DNA of 11,755 bases from JAMWZF01 sp041628615 (GTDB taxonomy: Bacteria; Pseudomonadota; Alphaproteobacteria; Rhodobacterales; Rhodobacteraceae), in assembly GCA_041628615.1 (NCBI GenBank), contig JBFKOW010000114.1, positions 1-11,755 on the forward strand, given 5' to 3'. Each line of letters begins with the position of its first letter. Positions within the stretch are counted from its first letter, which is position 1. The notes under the pieces were generated by a model. That model had not been told where the DNA came from and did no database searches. It was given only the letters and a program-made list of their open reading frames with translations. The translations under genes and the position numbers were made by a program. Below, in pieces: positions 1-6,427 of the stretch.

Positions 1-6
1 CCGAGC

Positions 7-2034
7 CTATTCGAGCTCGCCCGAGAAGGCCATCACGTTGCCGAGTTCGCGGTCCTGCCGCATCAGGTCGCGGCGGCTGCGGGCGTGCAGCCGTTCGGTC
101 CGGCGCTGCCGGGCGCGGATGCACCAGCCGGCGGCGCGCGGTCCCAGCGTCGCGGCGATGGCCAGCCCGATGCGGCGCAGCAGCGCGGCGTCCGGCCCGG
201 TCATCAGGTCGTCCTCGAGACTGAGCCAGGCCTCCATCTGGCCCGGCTCGCCCTGCCGGCCGCAGCGGCCCTCGAGCTGGCGGTCGACCCGGCGGCTGTC
301 GTGGCGTTCGCTGAGCAGCACCACCAGCCCGCCGAGTTCGGCCACCCCGGCCCCCAGCTTGATGTCGGTGCCCCGCCCGGCCATGTTCGTCGCCACCATG
401 ATCGCCCCCCGCTGCCCGGCGCGGGCCACCAGCGCCGCCTCGTCGGCGTCCTGATCGGCGGAAAGCACGGCATGGGGCAGCCCGGCCTCGGTCAGCAGTG
501 CGCTGGCGCGCTGGCTCGCGGTCACGGTGCGGGTGCCGATCAGCACCGGCCGCCCGGTGGCGTGCAGCGCCCGGACCCGCGCGACGATGGCGGCCCACTT
601 GCGGTCGGCGGAGACGAAGACCCGGTCGCGGCGCCGGCGGCGGATGTCGGGCCGGTTCGACGGGATCCTGGCCACCGGCAGCCGGTAGACCGCCCACATC
701 TCCCAGGCGGCGTCCTGCGCGGTGCCGGTCATGCCGCCGAGATGGGCGTAGCGGCGGAAGAACCGCTGGTAGGTCATCCGCGACAGGGTCTCGCGGCTCT
801 CGGTCATCTCCAGCCCTTCCTTCAGCTCGACCATCTGGTGCAGCCCGTCCGACCACGTCCGGTCCGGCATCACCCGGCCGGTGTTCTCGTCCACGATCAG
901 CACCTTGCCGTCGCGCACGATGTAGGCGTCGCCGGCGTGGAACACGTGCAGCGCGTTCAGCGCCTGCATCACCGTGTGGTCGCGGATCACCTCGATCCCG
1001 AGCGCATCGCCGCGCCCCTCGGTGAGCCGGTCGAGCCAGTCGTAGCCGGCATCGAGGATCTCGACCCGCCGGATGCCGCGGGGCAGCCGGAAATGCAGCC
1101 CCTCCTGCATCCCGCGCGCCGCTTCCATCGCGGCGCGGTAGACCCCGGGCGGGATCGACCCGGCCAGTTCGCCCGCGCCGGAGATGATGAGCGGGGTCCG
1201 CGCCTCGTCGATCAGAACCGAATCCGCCTCGTCGACGAAACCCACCGGCAGCCCGCGCAGCCGCAGCCCCGCCGCCACCCCGCCGCCGGTCAGCCGGTCG
1301 ACCTTGCGCCGCAGGTTGCCCGGCGCGCGGCGCAGCACCGCCCGGTCGCGCAGGTAGTCGAAGGCGAATTCCTTGTTGGTGCCGTAGACGATGTCCTGCC
1401 CGTAGGCGGCCTGCCGCGCCGCGGTGTCCTGGCCTTCGAGCACCAGCCCGCGGCTGAGCCCGAGGAAATCGTAGAGCGGGCCGGTGGTCCGCGCGTCCCG
1501 TTCGGCAAGGTAGTCGTTCACCGTCATCAGGTGGACCTGCCGCCCCGACAGCGCGGTGGCGGCCACCGCGAGGGTGGCGCAGAGCGTCTTGCCCTCGCCG
1601 GTCCGCATCTCGGCGATCTGGCCGTTCATCATCGCCCAGGCGCCCAGGAGTTGCACGTCGTAGGGCCGCATCCCCAACACCCGACCGGCGGCCTCGCGGA
1701 TCAGCGCGAAGGCGCGCCCGCCCTCGGCCACCGGCATCCGGTGATCGTCGCGCACCGCCCGGCGCAGCACCGGGCGCAGCGCCCGCGCCTCCGCCCGCAG
1801 CCCGGCATCGTCGAGCGCCGCCATCCGGTCGGCGTGGCGGGCGGCGTGGCGCACGATCGGCCGCAGCCGCCACGCCCGCAGCCGCAGCCCGCGCGACAGC
1901 ACCGCCCCCTGCGCCCAGGCCCACCAGCGGTCGAGGTCGGTTTCGTCCCGCGCCGGCCGTTCCGGGTAGTCCTGCAGCGCCGGCAGCCGGAGCGCCGGGT
2001 CGCGGCGGCCGGAAGTCAGGCCGAAGTCAGACAC
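7..2034 (-). CDS. Shortened SecA-like preprotein translocase ATPase
   Basis: The product is 675 residues, against about 900 for housekeeping SecA. Motor motifs are all present: REAAGRVLGMRPYDVQLLG at 113-131, Walker A MRTGEGKT at 143-150, TVNDYLAERDA, YGTNKEFAFDYLRD, Walker B VDEADSVLIDEARTPLIISG at 267-286, VDENTGR-MPDRTWSDGLHQ, GGMTGTA at 433-439, VATNMAGRGTDIKLG at 547-561 and the arginine-rich QLEGRCGRQGEPG at 586-598. A preprotein-cross-linking region is retained between ~287 and 365. The protein stops inside what should be the long scaffold helix (RRDLMRQDRELGNVM corresponds to the usual R-R-x-L-x-x-x-D-D-V-M), so the helical wing, the rest of the scaffold and the zinc-binding tail are missing. 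Start: GTG at 2034 overlaps the upstream stop as GTGTCTGA; the longer frame from 2187 reads out-of-frame M50-gene sequence. It is probably a dedicated motor for this operon, not the cell's essential SecA. Confidence 0.92.
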   Translation of the reverse strand: MSDFGLTSGRRDPALRLPALQDYPERPARDETDLDRWWAWAQGAVLSRGLRLRAWRLRPIVRHAARHADRMAALDDAGLRAEARALRPVLRRAVRDDHRMPVAEGGRAFALIREAAGRVLGMRPYDVQLLGAWAMMNGQIAEMRTGEGKTLCATLAVAATALSGRQVHLMTVNDYLAERDARTTGPLYDFLGLSRGLVLEGQDTAARQAAYGQDIVYGTNKEFAFDYLRDRAVLRRAPGNLRRKVDRLTGGGVAAGLRLRGLPVGFVDEADSVLIDEARTPLIISGAGELAGSIPPGVYRAAMEAARGMQEGLHFRLPRGIRRVEILDAGYDWLDRLTEGRGDALGIEVIRDHTVMQALNALHVFHAGDAYIVRDGKVLIVDENTGRVMPDRTWSDGLHQMVELKEGLEMTESRETLSRMTYQRFFRRYAHLGGMTGTAQDAAWEMWAVYRLPVARIPSNRPDIRRRRRDRVFVSADRKWAAIVARVRALHATGRPVLIGTRTVTASQRASALLTEAGLPHAVLSADQDADEAALVARAGQRGAIMVATNMAGRGTDIKLGAGVAELGGLVVLLSERHDSRRVDRQLEGRCGRQGEPGQMEAWLSLEDDLMTGPDAALLRRIGLAIAATLGPRAAGWCIRARQRRTERLHARSRRDLMRQDRELGNVMAFSGELE
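2027..2034 (-). other. GTGTCTGA overlap (M50 fusion to SecA-like gene)
   Basis: The GTG start proposed for the SecA-like gene overlaps the last eight bases of the M50 fusion gene. I see no strong Shine-Dalgarno upstream, so re-initiation by the terminating ribosome is likely. The GTG choice is inferred from this overlap and from where SecA-like sequence begins. Confidence 0.65.
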
Positions 2035-4177
2035 GGAACTGCCGCAGGAACAGTTGCCGCAGGCCGCGGTAGAGCCGGGTGCCCACCGGCTCGCGGCCGT
2101 GGTCGAACTTGACCAGCGCCCGCGCCCCCACGAGGTCCACGGTAAGCGGCGTCTCGGGCGCGACCTCGAACTGGAACACGCTGTCAAGGGTGGACAATTC
2201 GGTCGGCCCGGCCGGGTTGAGCACGATCGAGCCGCCGCCCTCGGTGGACAGCGCGCGGGACGGCACGGTGTTCTCGGAGCGCGGCACCTCGGCCACCAGC
2301 CGGGCGGGCAGCGCCGCGCCGGGGGCGTCGAGGAACAGCACCTCCACCGCCTCGGTCCGGCCGCGCACCAGTTCGGCCTGCGCCTGCGGCACCGCCACCC
2401 GCAGCGCCAGCGGTTCGCGCCCGACGACGTAGCCGATCAGTTCGCCCTGCCGCAGCATCCGCCCCGGCAGGCTGCGTTCCCCGGGCAGCACCAGCCGCCC
2501 GTCCCCCGGCGCCGCCACCGCCAGCGCCGCCTGCCGTTCGCCGAGGCCCGCGATCTGGTCCTGCAACAGCGCGATCCGGTCGCGCAGCACCTGCGCCTCG
2601 ACCTGGTCGCCGAAGGCGGTGGCGCGCAGCCGCAGCTCGTTCTCGCGCAGCCGGGCGTCGAGGATCGCCAGCCGCCCGGCGAGGTTGGGGTCCTCCATCC
2701 GCACCACCACCTCGCCCGCCGCCACCGCCGCGCCGTCGGGCCGGGCGATCTCGCGCACGGTGCCGTCGGTGCCGGCGCGGACGATCTCGGAACTGTCGAG
2801 CCAGACCACCCCGTGGGCGACGGTGACGTAGGGGCTGGGCAGCCAGAGCAGCACCGCCGCGACCGCCCCCGCGATCAGCGCCGTCGCCGCCAGCGGCCAG
2901 CGCCGCCGGCCGCGCAGTTCGGTCCCGGCAAAGAGGTAGCGCACCCCCTTGGCCAGCGGCGCGACGAAGGTGTTGAACAGCGCCCAGCAGGCCAGCACGA
3001 TGCCGATGAAGAAGAACTTCGACGCCACGAAGAGCGCGATCGCGAAGCTGATGAACAGCCGGTAGACGAAGGCCGCCACCGCGTAGCCGAACAGCCAGCC
3101 CCGCTCGCCCCGGGCGGTGACCGGGCTGTCGGCCTCCTTCAGCCGGAACAGGTAACGCCGCACGAGGTAGAAGAAATACTTGTTCGCCCGCTGCCCGAGG
3201 TTGGGAATCTCCAGCAGGTCGGCGAGCACGAAGTAGCCGTCGAAGCGCAGGAGCGGGTTGCCGTTGAACAGCAGCGTCGAGATCCCGCCGATCAGCATGA
3301 CGTTGAAGGCGAAGGCCCGCGCCAGCCCCGGCTCGGCGTTGAGCCAGAAGATCAGCGCCAGCGCGGCGAGCGCCAGCTCCACCATGATCCCGGCGCCGCC
3401 GACCACCGCCCGCCGCCACTTGCTGTCGAAGGCCACCGAGGAGGAGGCGTCGACATAGGGCACCGGGATGAAGACAAGAAACATCACCCCGATCTCGTGC
3501 ACCTCGCCGCCCCAGACCTTGGTGGCGTAGCCGTGCCCGAGTTCGTGCAGCGCCTTCACCACCGGGTAGGCCAGCGCGATGACGATCAGGTTCTCGGCCG
3601 CCAGCACCTGGTCGCGGAAGCCGTCGGTCAGCGCGCCGAAGTTGAGCGCCAGCAGCACCAGCCCGGTCCCCACCAGCGCCAGCCAGAGCAGGAACCCGGC
3701 CGGGGTGAACAGCCAGCGCACCAGCCCGGCGGTGGCGGTGAGAAAGCCGTCCGGGTCGAACAGCGGCAGCCGCAGCGCCAGCGGGTTGCGGATCCGCGCC
3801 AGCATCGTCTGCCGTTCCTGCCGGGCGTGGCGCTGGCCGATCTCGGCGATGTCGGGCGGCAGGTCGCTGGCGATCAGGTCGGCGCCGTGCAGCTGCGCGA
3901 GCAGCCGGATCGTCTCGGACTGGGTCGGCGGCTCGTCGGCGAAGCGCTCGCAGGCGGCCTCCCAGATCCGGTGCATGGTGCGGCGGCCGTTCATCAGCGC
4001 CAGCATGTAGTTCGCCGCCGGGGTGATCCGGTGATACTTGCCCGAATGCTGGTCCTGCAGCACGAACCAGGTGTCGCCGCGGAACACCTGCCGGTGCACC
4101 TCGACATGGCCGCGCAGCCGGGGCTTCAATGGCGCGACCCGGTACCAGTCGGCGGAGAGGAAGGCGCGGACGCTCAT
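2027..4177 (-). CDS. PqqD-like / M50 zinc metalloprotease / HlyD-like fusion membrane protein
   Basis: The product is 716 residues with three regions. Residues ~20-105 resemble PqqD-type peptide-binding domains (FVLQDQHSGKYHRITPAANY, then L-M-N-G-R-R-T and a helix). Residues ~155-450 are a polytopic M50 (site-2-protease-like) domain with about seven or eight hydrophobic segments; HELGH at 211-215 is the zinc motif, and TLLFNGNPLLRFDGYFVLAD at 301-320 supplies the probable third ligand, Asp313. This matches the family often annotated as 'putative peptide zinc metalloprotease' (YydH-like). Residues ~450-640 form a HlyD/biotinyl-lipoyl-like adaptor (SSEIVRAGTDGTVREIARPDG, a coiled coil at ~495-550, then a second half-motif near 553-585). 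Motifs needed for zinc binding appear intact, so it may be an active intramembrane protease, although some relatives may act mainly as exporters. ATG 4177 starts 19 bases after the previous stop, with no strong Shine-Dalgarno. The last 8 bases overlap the SecA-like gene. Confidence 0.9.
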   Translation of the reverse strand: MSVRAFLSADWYRVAPLKPRLRGHVEVHRQVFRGDTWFVLQDQHSGKYHRITPAANYMLALMNGRRTMHRIWEAACERFADEPPTQSETIRLLAQLHGADLIASDLPPDIAEIGQRHARQERQTMLARIRNPLALRLPLFDPDGFLTATAGLVRWLFTPAGFLLWLALVGTGLVLLALNFGALTDGFRDQVLAAENLIVIALAYPVVKALHELGHGYATKVWGGEVHEIGVMFLVFIPVPYVDASSSVAFDSKWRRAVVGGAGIMVELALAALALIFWLNAEPGLARAFAFNVMLIGGISTLLFNGNPLLRFDGYFVLADLLEIPNLGQRANKYFFYLVRRYLFRLKEADSPVTARGERGWLFGYAVAAFVYRLFISFAIALFVASKFFFIGIVLACWALFNTFVAPLAKGVRYLFAGTELRGRRRWPLAATALIAGAVAAVLLWLPSPYVTVAHGVVWLDSSEIVRAGTDGTVREIARPDGAAVAAGEVVVRMEDPNLAGRLAILDARLRENELRLRATAFGDQVEAQVLRDRIALLQDQIAGLGERQAALAVAAPGDGRLVLPGERSLPGRMLRQGELIGYVVGREPLALRVAVPQAQAELVRGRTEAVEVLFLDAPGAALPARLVAEVPRSENTVPSRALSTEGGGSIVLNPAGPTELSTLDSVFQFEVAPETPLTVDLVGARALVKFDHGREPVGTRLYRGLRQLFLRQFRV

Positions 4178-4196
4178 CGCGGGGCCGGTCCGCCGC

Positions 4197-6086
4197 TCAG
4201 ACCGGCGACCAGCGCCAGAGCGTGACCCGTGCCCAGTCGATCAGCGGCCGGGTCCAGATCTCGATCAGGCGGCGCTCGTCCACCTCGATCCGCGCCGCCC
4301 CCTCCATGCCGGGGCGCAGCGCGGCGGCGGAGCCGAGGAACGTCGCCTCGACCTCGAAGGTGGTGCGGCCCTCGGCGTAGGTGGCGACCGGGGTGATCTT
4401 GTCGATCCGCAGCCGGAACGTCTCGGAGGGCAGCGCGGTGACCCGCAGCGAGGCGGTCTGGCCCGGCGCGACCTCGGCGATCTGGCGTTCGTCGACCTGC
4501 AGCTTGACCCGGTAGGCGTCGGCGGGGGCCACCACCATCAGCGTCTCGCCGCGCGACACCGAGGAGCCGATCGACTGGCTGAGGTCGCCCGACAGCACCA
4601 GCCCGTCGAACGGCGCGACGAGCCGGGTCCGGGCGAGCTGTTCGTCGATCAGGCCGATCTCGGCGTCGGCCTGTTCGATCATCGTCAGGCGGATGCTGAT
4701 CTCGGCCCGGTCGCGGGCGGCGACGGCGCGGTCGTACTCGATCTGCTGGCGCTGCCGCAGGGTGACGAGCCGCTGCCGTTCGAGCACCAGGTCACGGTCG
4801 TCGAGCAGCACCAGCAGGTCGCCCGCCGCCACCGTGGCCCCGGCCCGCACCGGCGCGGCGGCGACGAAGCCGTCGAAGCTCGGCACGATGGCGCGTTCCT
4901 CGGTGCCGACCACCTGCGCCTCGGCGCCGATCTGGAACGGGCCGGTGGCGTACCAGAAGAACACCCCGAGCCCGATCAGCGCCGCCGCCACCAGCTTGCG
5001 CAAGAGGTGCGAGGGACCGAGCAGACGGCGCAACTGGTTGCCCGCCACCTCGGCGGCCTTGGTCGCCAGCCAGCGATCGTTGCGCCGCTTCTCCTCGAGG
5101 ATCGGGGCCAGCACGGTGCCCACCGCCTCGAGGATCTCCACGTCGGATTGCGAGAAGGCCCGGTCGGCGGGCCGTTCGAAGGTCAGCGCGCCGACGAAGC
5201 GGCCGGCGGCGTAGAGCGGCACGGTGAAGACCTGCCCGGCGGTGTCGTCGCGGGCGAGATCCTCGGCCATCATCGTCGCCAGCGCGCCGTCCTCGCCCTC
5301 GGGCTCGGGCCAGAGCACCGCGGCGCGCTGGTCGATCGCCTCGTCCATCGCGGCGGCGAGCTTGCGCACCAGCTTCATCCGCCGCGAGAACTGCGCCGAA
5401 TGCGAGATCGCCCGCACCCGCGTGCTGCGCAGCCGGCGCATCCCCAGCGCCACCCGGTCGCAGTCGAAGCGGGTGGCGAGGTCGGTCACCGCGGCGCGGG
5501 CGGCGGTGTCGAAATCCTCGCGCTCGGCCACCGCGACGACGGTGTTGAGCGCCTCGACGGCGGCGCGGTGCTGGACCTCGCGGTCCTCGGCCCATTCGGC
5601 GCGCAGCTGGTCGCGCAGCCAGGCCGCGCCCCATTGCAGCCGCCGCATCGCCCGGCGCATCGCCGCCTCGTCTTCGGGGTGCAGTTCGGCGCAGGCCACG
5701 CCGACGACCCGGTCGGCGACGGCAAGCGGCACAGCGGCGCACATCGGCCCCTCGGCGCGGCCGGTCTCGGCCGCCGGCAGGTCGCCGCGGGCGGTGGGCC
5801 GGCCCTGTTCGGCGGCGGTCTGGGCGGTCTGCACCATCAGCGGCGTCGCGGTCCGGTTCGCCGGGGACAGGCCCAGCGGCACCATCCGCTGCGCCGCGCC
5901 GTCGAAGCGGAAGCCGCAGACCCCGAGCACGGCGAGCCCCGGCTCCTCCTGCAACTGCGCCGCCATCAGCTCGGCCCAGCCCTGCGCCCGCGCCCGCAGG
6001 TCCGCCCCGTCCGACAGCGCCTTCCACAGCGCCGCCTGCCGCGGGAAGGGGATCTGTTCGGCGGACGGGGTCGGGTCCGGCTGCAT
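4197..6086 (-). CDS. GAF-GAF-TM-HlyD fusion: sensor-bearing periplasmic adaptor subunit
   Basis: The product is 629 residues. Residues ~30-165 look like a degenerate GAF domain (hydrophobic strands around MCAAVPLAVADRVVGVACAEL would be typical). Residues ~175-335 are a clearer GAF domain: it has FTVPLYAAGRFVGALTFE followed by S-Q-S-D-V-E-I-L-E and a helix. A single membrane helix lies at ~363-380 (LRKLVAAALIGLGVFFWYA). After it comes a membrane-fusion-protein module: lipoyl/barrel-sandwich halves at ~390-430 and ~487-520 (APFDGLVLSGDLSQSIGSSV) around an ~55-residue coiled coil, then a beta-barrel region to ~605. HlyD-type adaptors bridge inner-membrane exporters to outer-membrane channels. 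The expected topology puts the GAF domains in the cytoplasm and the adaptor in the periplasm. The ATG at 6086 is chosen because its A is the last base of the DUF3467 TGA. The longer frame from 6242 reads out-of-frame DUF3467 sequence. The ligand of the GAF domains is unknown. Confidence 0.9.
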   Translation of the reverse strand: MQPDPTPSAEQIPFPRQAALWKALSDGADLRARAQGWAELMAAQLQEEPGLAVLGVCGFRFDGAAQRMVPLGLSPANRTATPLMVQTAQTAAEQGRPTARGDLPAAETGRAEGPMCAAVPLAVADRVVGVACAELHPEDEAAMRRAMRRLQWGAAWLRDQLRAEWAEDREVQHRAAVEALNTVVAVAEREDFDTAARAAVTDLATRFDCDRVALGMRRLRSTRVRAISHSAQFSRRMKLVRKLAAAMDEAIDQRAAVLWPEPEGEDGALATMMAEDLARDDTAGQVFTVPLYAAGRFVGALTFERPADRAFSQSDVEILEAVGTVLAPILEEKRRNDRWLATKAAEVAGNQLRRLLGPSHLLRKLVAAALIGLGVFFWYATGPFQIGAEAQVVGTEERAIVPSFDGFVAAAPVRAGATVAAGDLLVLLDDRDLVLERQRLVTLRQRQQIEYDRAVAARDRAEISIRLTMIEQADAEIGLIDEQLARTRLVAPFDGLVLSGDLSQSIGSSVSRGETLMVVAPADAYRVKLQVDERQIAEVAPGQTASLRVTALPSETFRLRIDKITPVATYAEGRTTFEVEATFLGSAAALRPGMEGAARIEVDERRLIEIWTRPLIDWARVTLWRWSPV

Positions 6087-6088
6087 CA
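6084..6088 (-). other. TGATG stop/start overlap (DUF3467 to GAF-HlyD)
   Basis: The TGA ending the DUF3467 gene and the ATG starting the adaptor gene share one base. This arrangement commonly couples translation and fixes the adaptor's start codon. Confidence 0.85.
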
Positions 6089-6412
6089 GCTGTCTTCGTC
6101 CATCGTCAGCACGCCGTGCCGCGCCTCGTATTCCCGCATCACCCGGGTCAGGATCGTGTTCAGCCGCTTGGCCGCGTAGGGCGTCAGGATCATCCGGTTG
6201 GTGAGCTGCACCTTCACCTTGCCGTCCGACAGCGCGTTCCACGTCGCGTGGGTGCCGAAGAACAGTTCGACCTGTTCCCGGGTGCCCTGGATGTTGACCA
6301 CGTTAGCGAAGCCGGTCTCCATCCGGCTGTCGTCCCAGTCGATCGCGGCCCGGCTGCGGGCCGGGTCGAGCGTGAGTCGCGGGCCGTCGGCGCGGCCGGT
6401 GTCATCGGTCAT
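6086..6412 (-). CDS. DUF3467 family small protein
   Basis: This is a 108-residue soluble protein with no signal peptide or membrane segment. The core from about residue 34 to the end has the pattern I recognise for DUF3467: FANVVNIQGTREQVELFFG, then V-Q-L-T-N-R-M-I-L-T-P-Y-A-A-K-R-L, then a helix ending in YEARHG. The family's biochemical role is not known to me. The first ~30 residues are polar and poorly conserved in appearance, so a start at Met31 is possible, but the ATG at 6412 lies 15 bases after the RTX stop with a weak G-rich stretch upstream and is preferred. The stop codon overlaps the start of the next gene as TGATG, so translation is probably coupled. Its place between the repeat protein and the membrane components suggests a cytoplasmic accessory or chaperone-like partner; that is inference from position only. 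Confidence 0.9.
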   Translation of the reverse strand: MTDDTGRADGPRLTLDPARSRAAIDWDDSRMETGFANVVNIQGTREQVELFFGTHATWNALSDGKVKVQLTNRMILTPYAAKRLNTILTRVMREYEARHGVLTMDEDS

Positions 6413-6427
6413 GGGACCCCGTTCGTG

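Noticed and set aside
1..6. Possible terminator after the SecA-like stop
   Set aside because: Only six bases remain, too few to judge. The operon may continue beyond the window.
7..2034. SecA zinc-binding tail
   Set aside because: Cysteines occur singly (about residues 152, 591, 638) with no C-x-C...C-H/C cluster, so no zinc tail is present.
2035..2187. Longer SecA-like start at 2187
   Set aside because: The added 51 residues are an out-of-frame reading of the M50 fusion's C-terminus (Ser/Arg/Trp-rich), unlike SecA. The GTG at 2034 gives a neat overlap.
2184..3419. Second minus-strand frame inside the M50 gene, and a similar one at 4792-6027 inside the GAF-HlyD gene
   Set aside because: Arg/Ala/Gly-rich out-of-frame readings of real genes, with no motif.
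85..4225. Long plus-strand open frames (85-2112 and 2054-4225)
   Set aside because: They lie exactly antisense to the SecA-like and M50 genes, whose motifs are unmistakable. Their products are His/Pro/Gln/Arg-rich low-complexity strings, as expected from the reverse complement of GC-rich genes.
4038..6179. Plus-strand open frame of 713 codons opposite the GAF-HlyD gene
   Set aside because: Same antisense shadow pattern: no recognisable domain, skewed composition, and it ignores the boundary between two real genes.
6087..6242. Longer GAF-HlyD start at 6242
   Set aside because: The extra 52 residues read through the DUF3467 gene out of frame. The TGATG junction gives a natural start at 6086.
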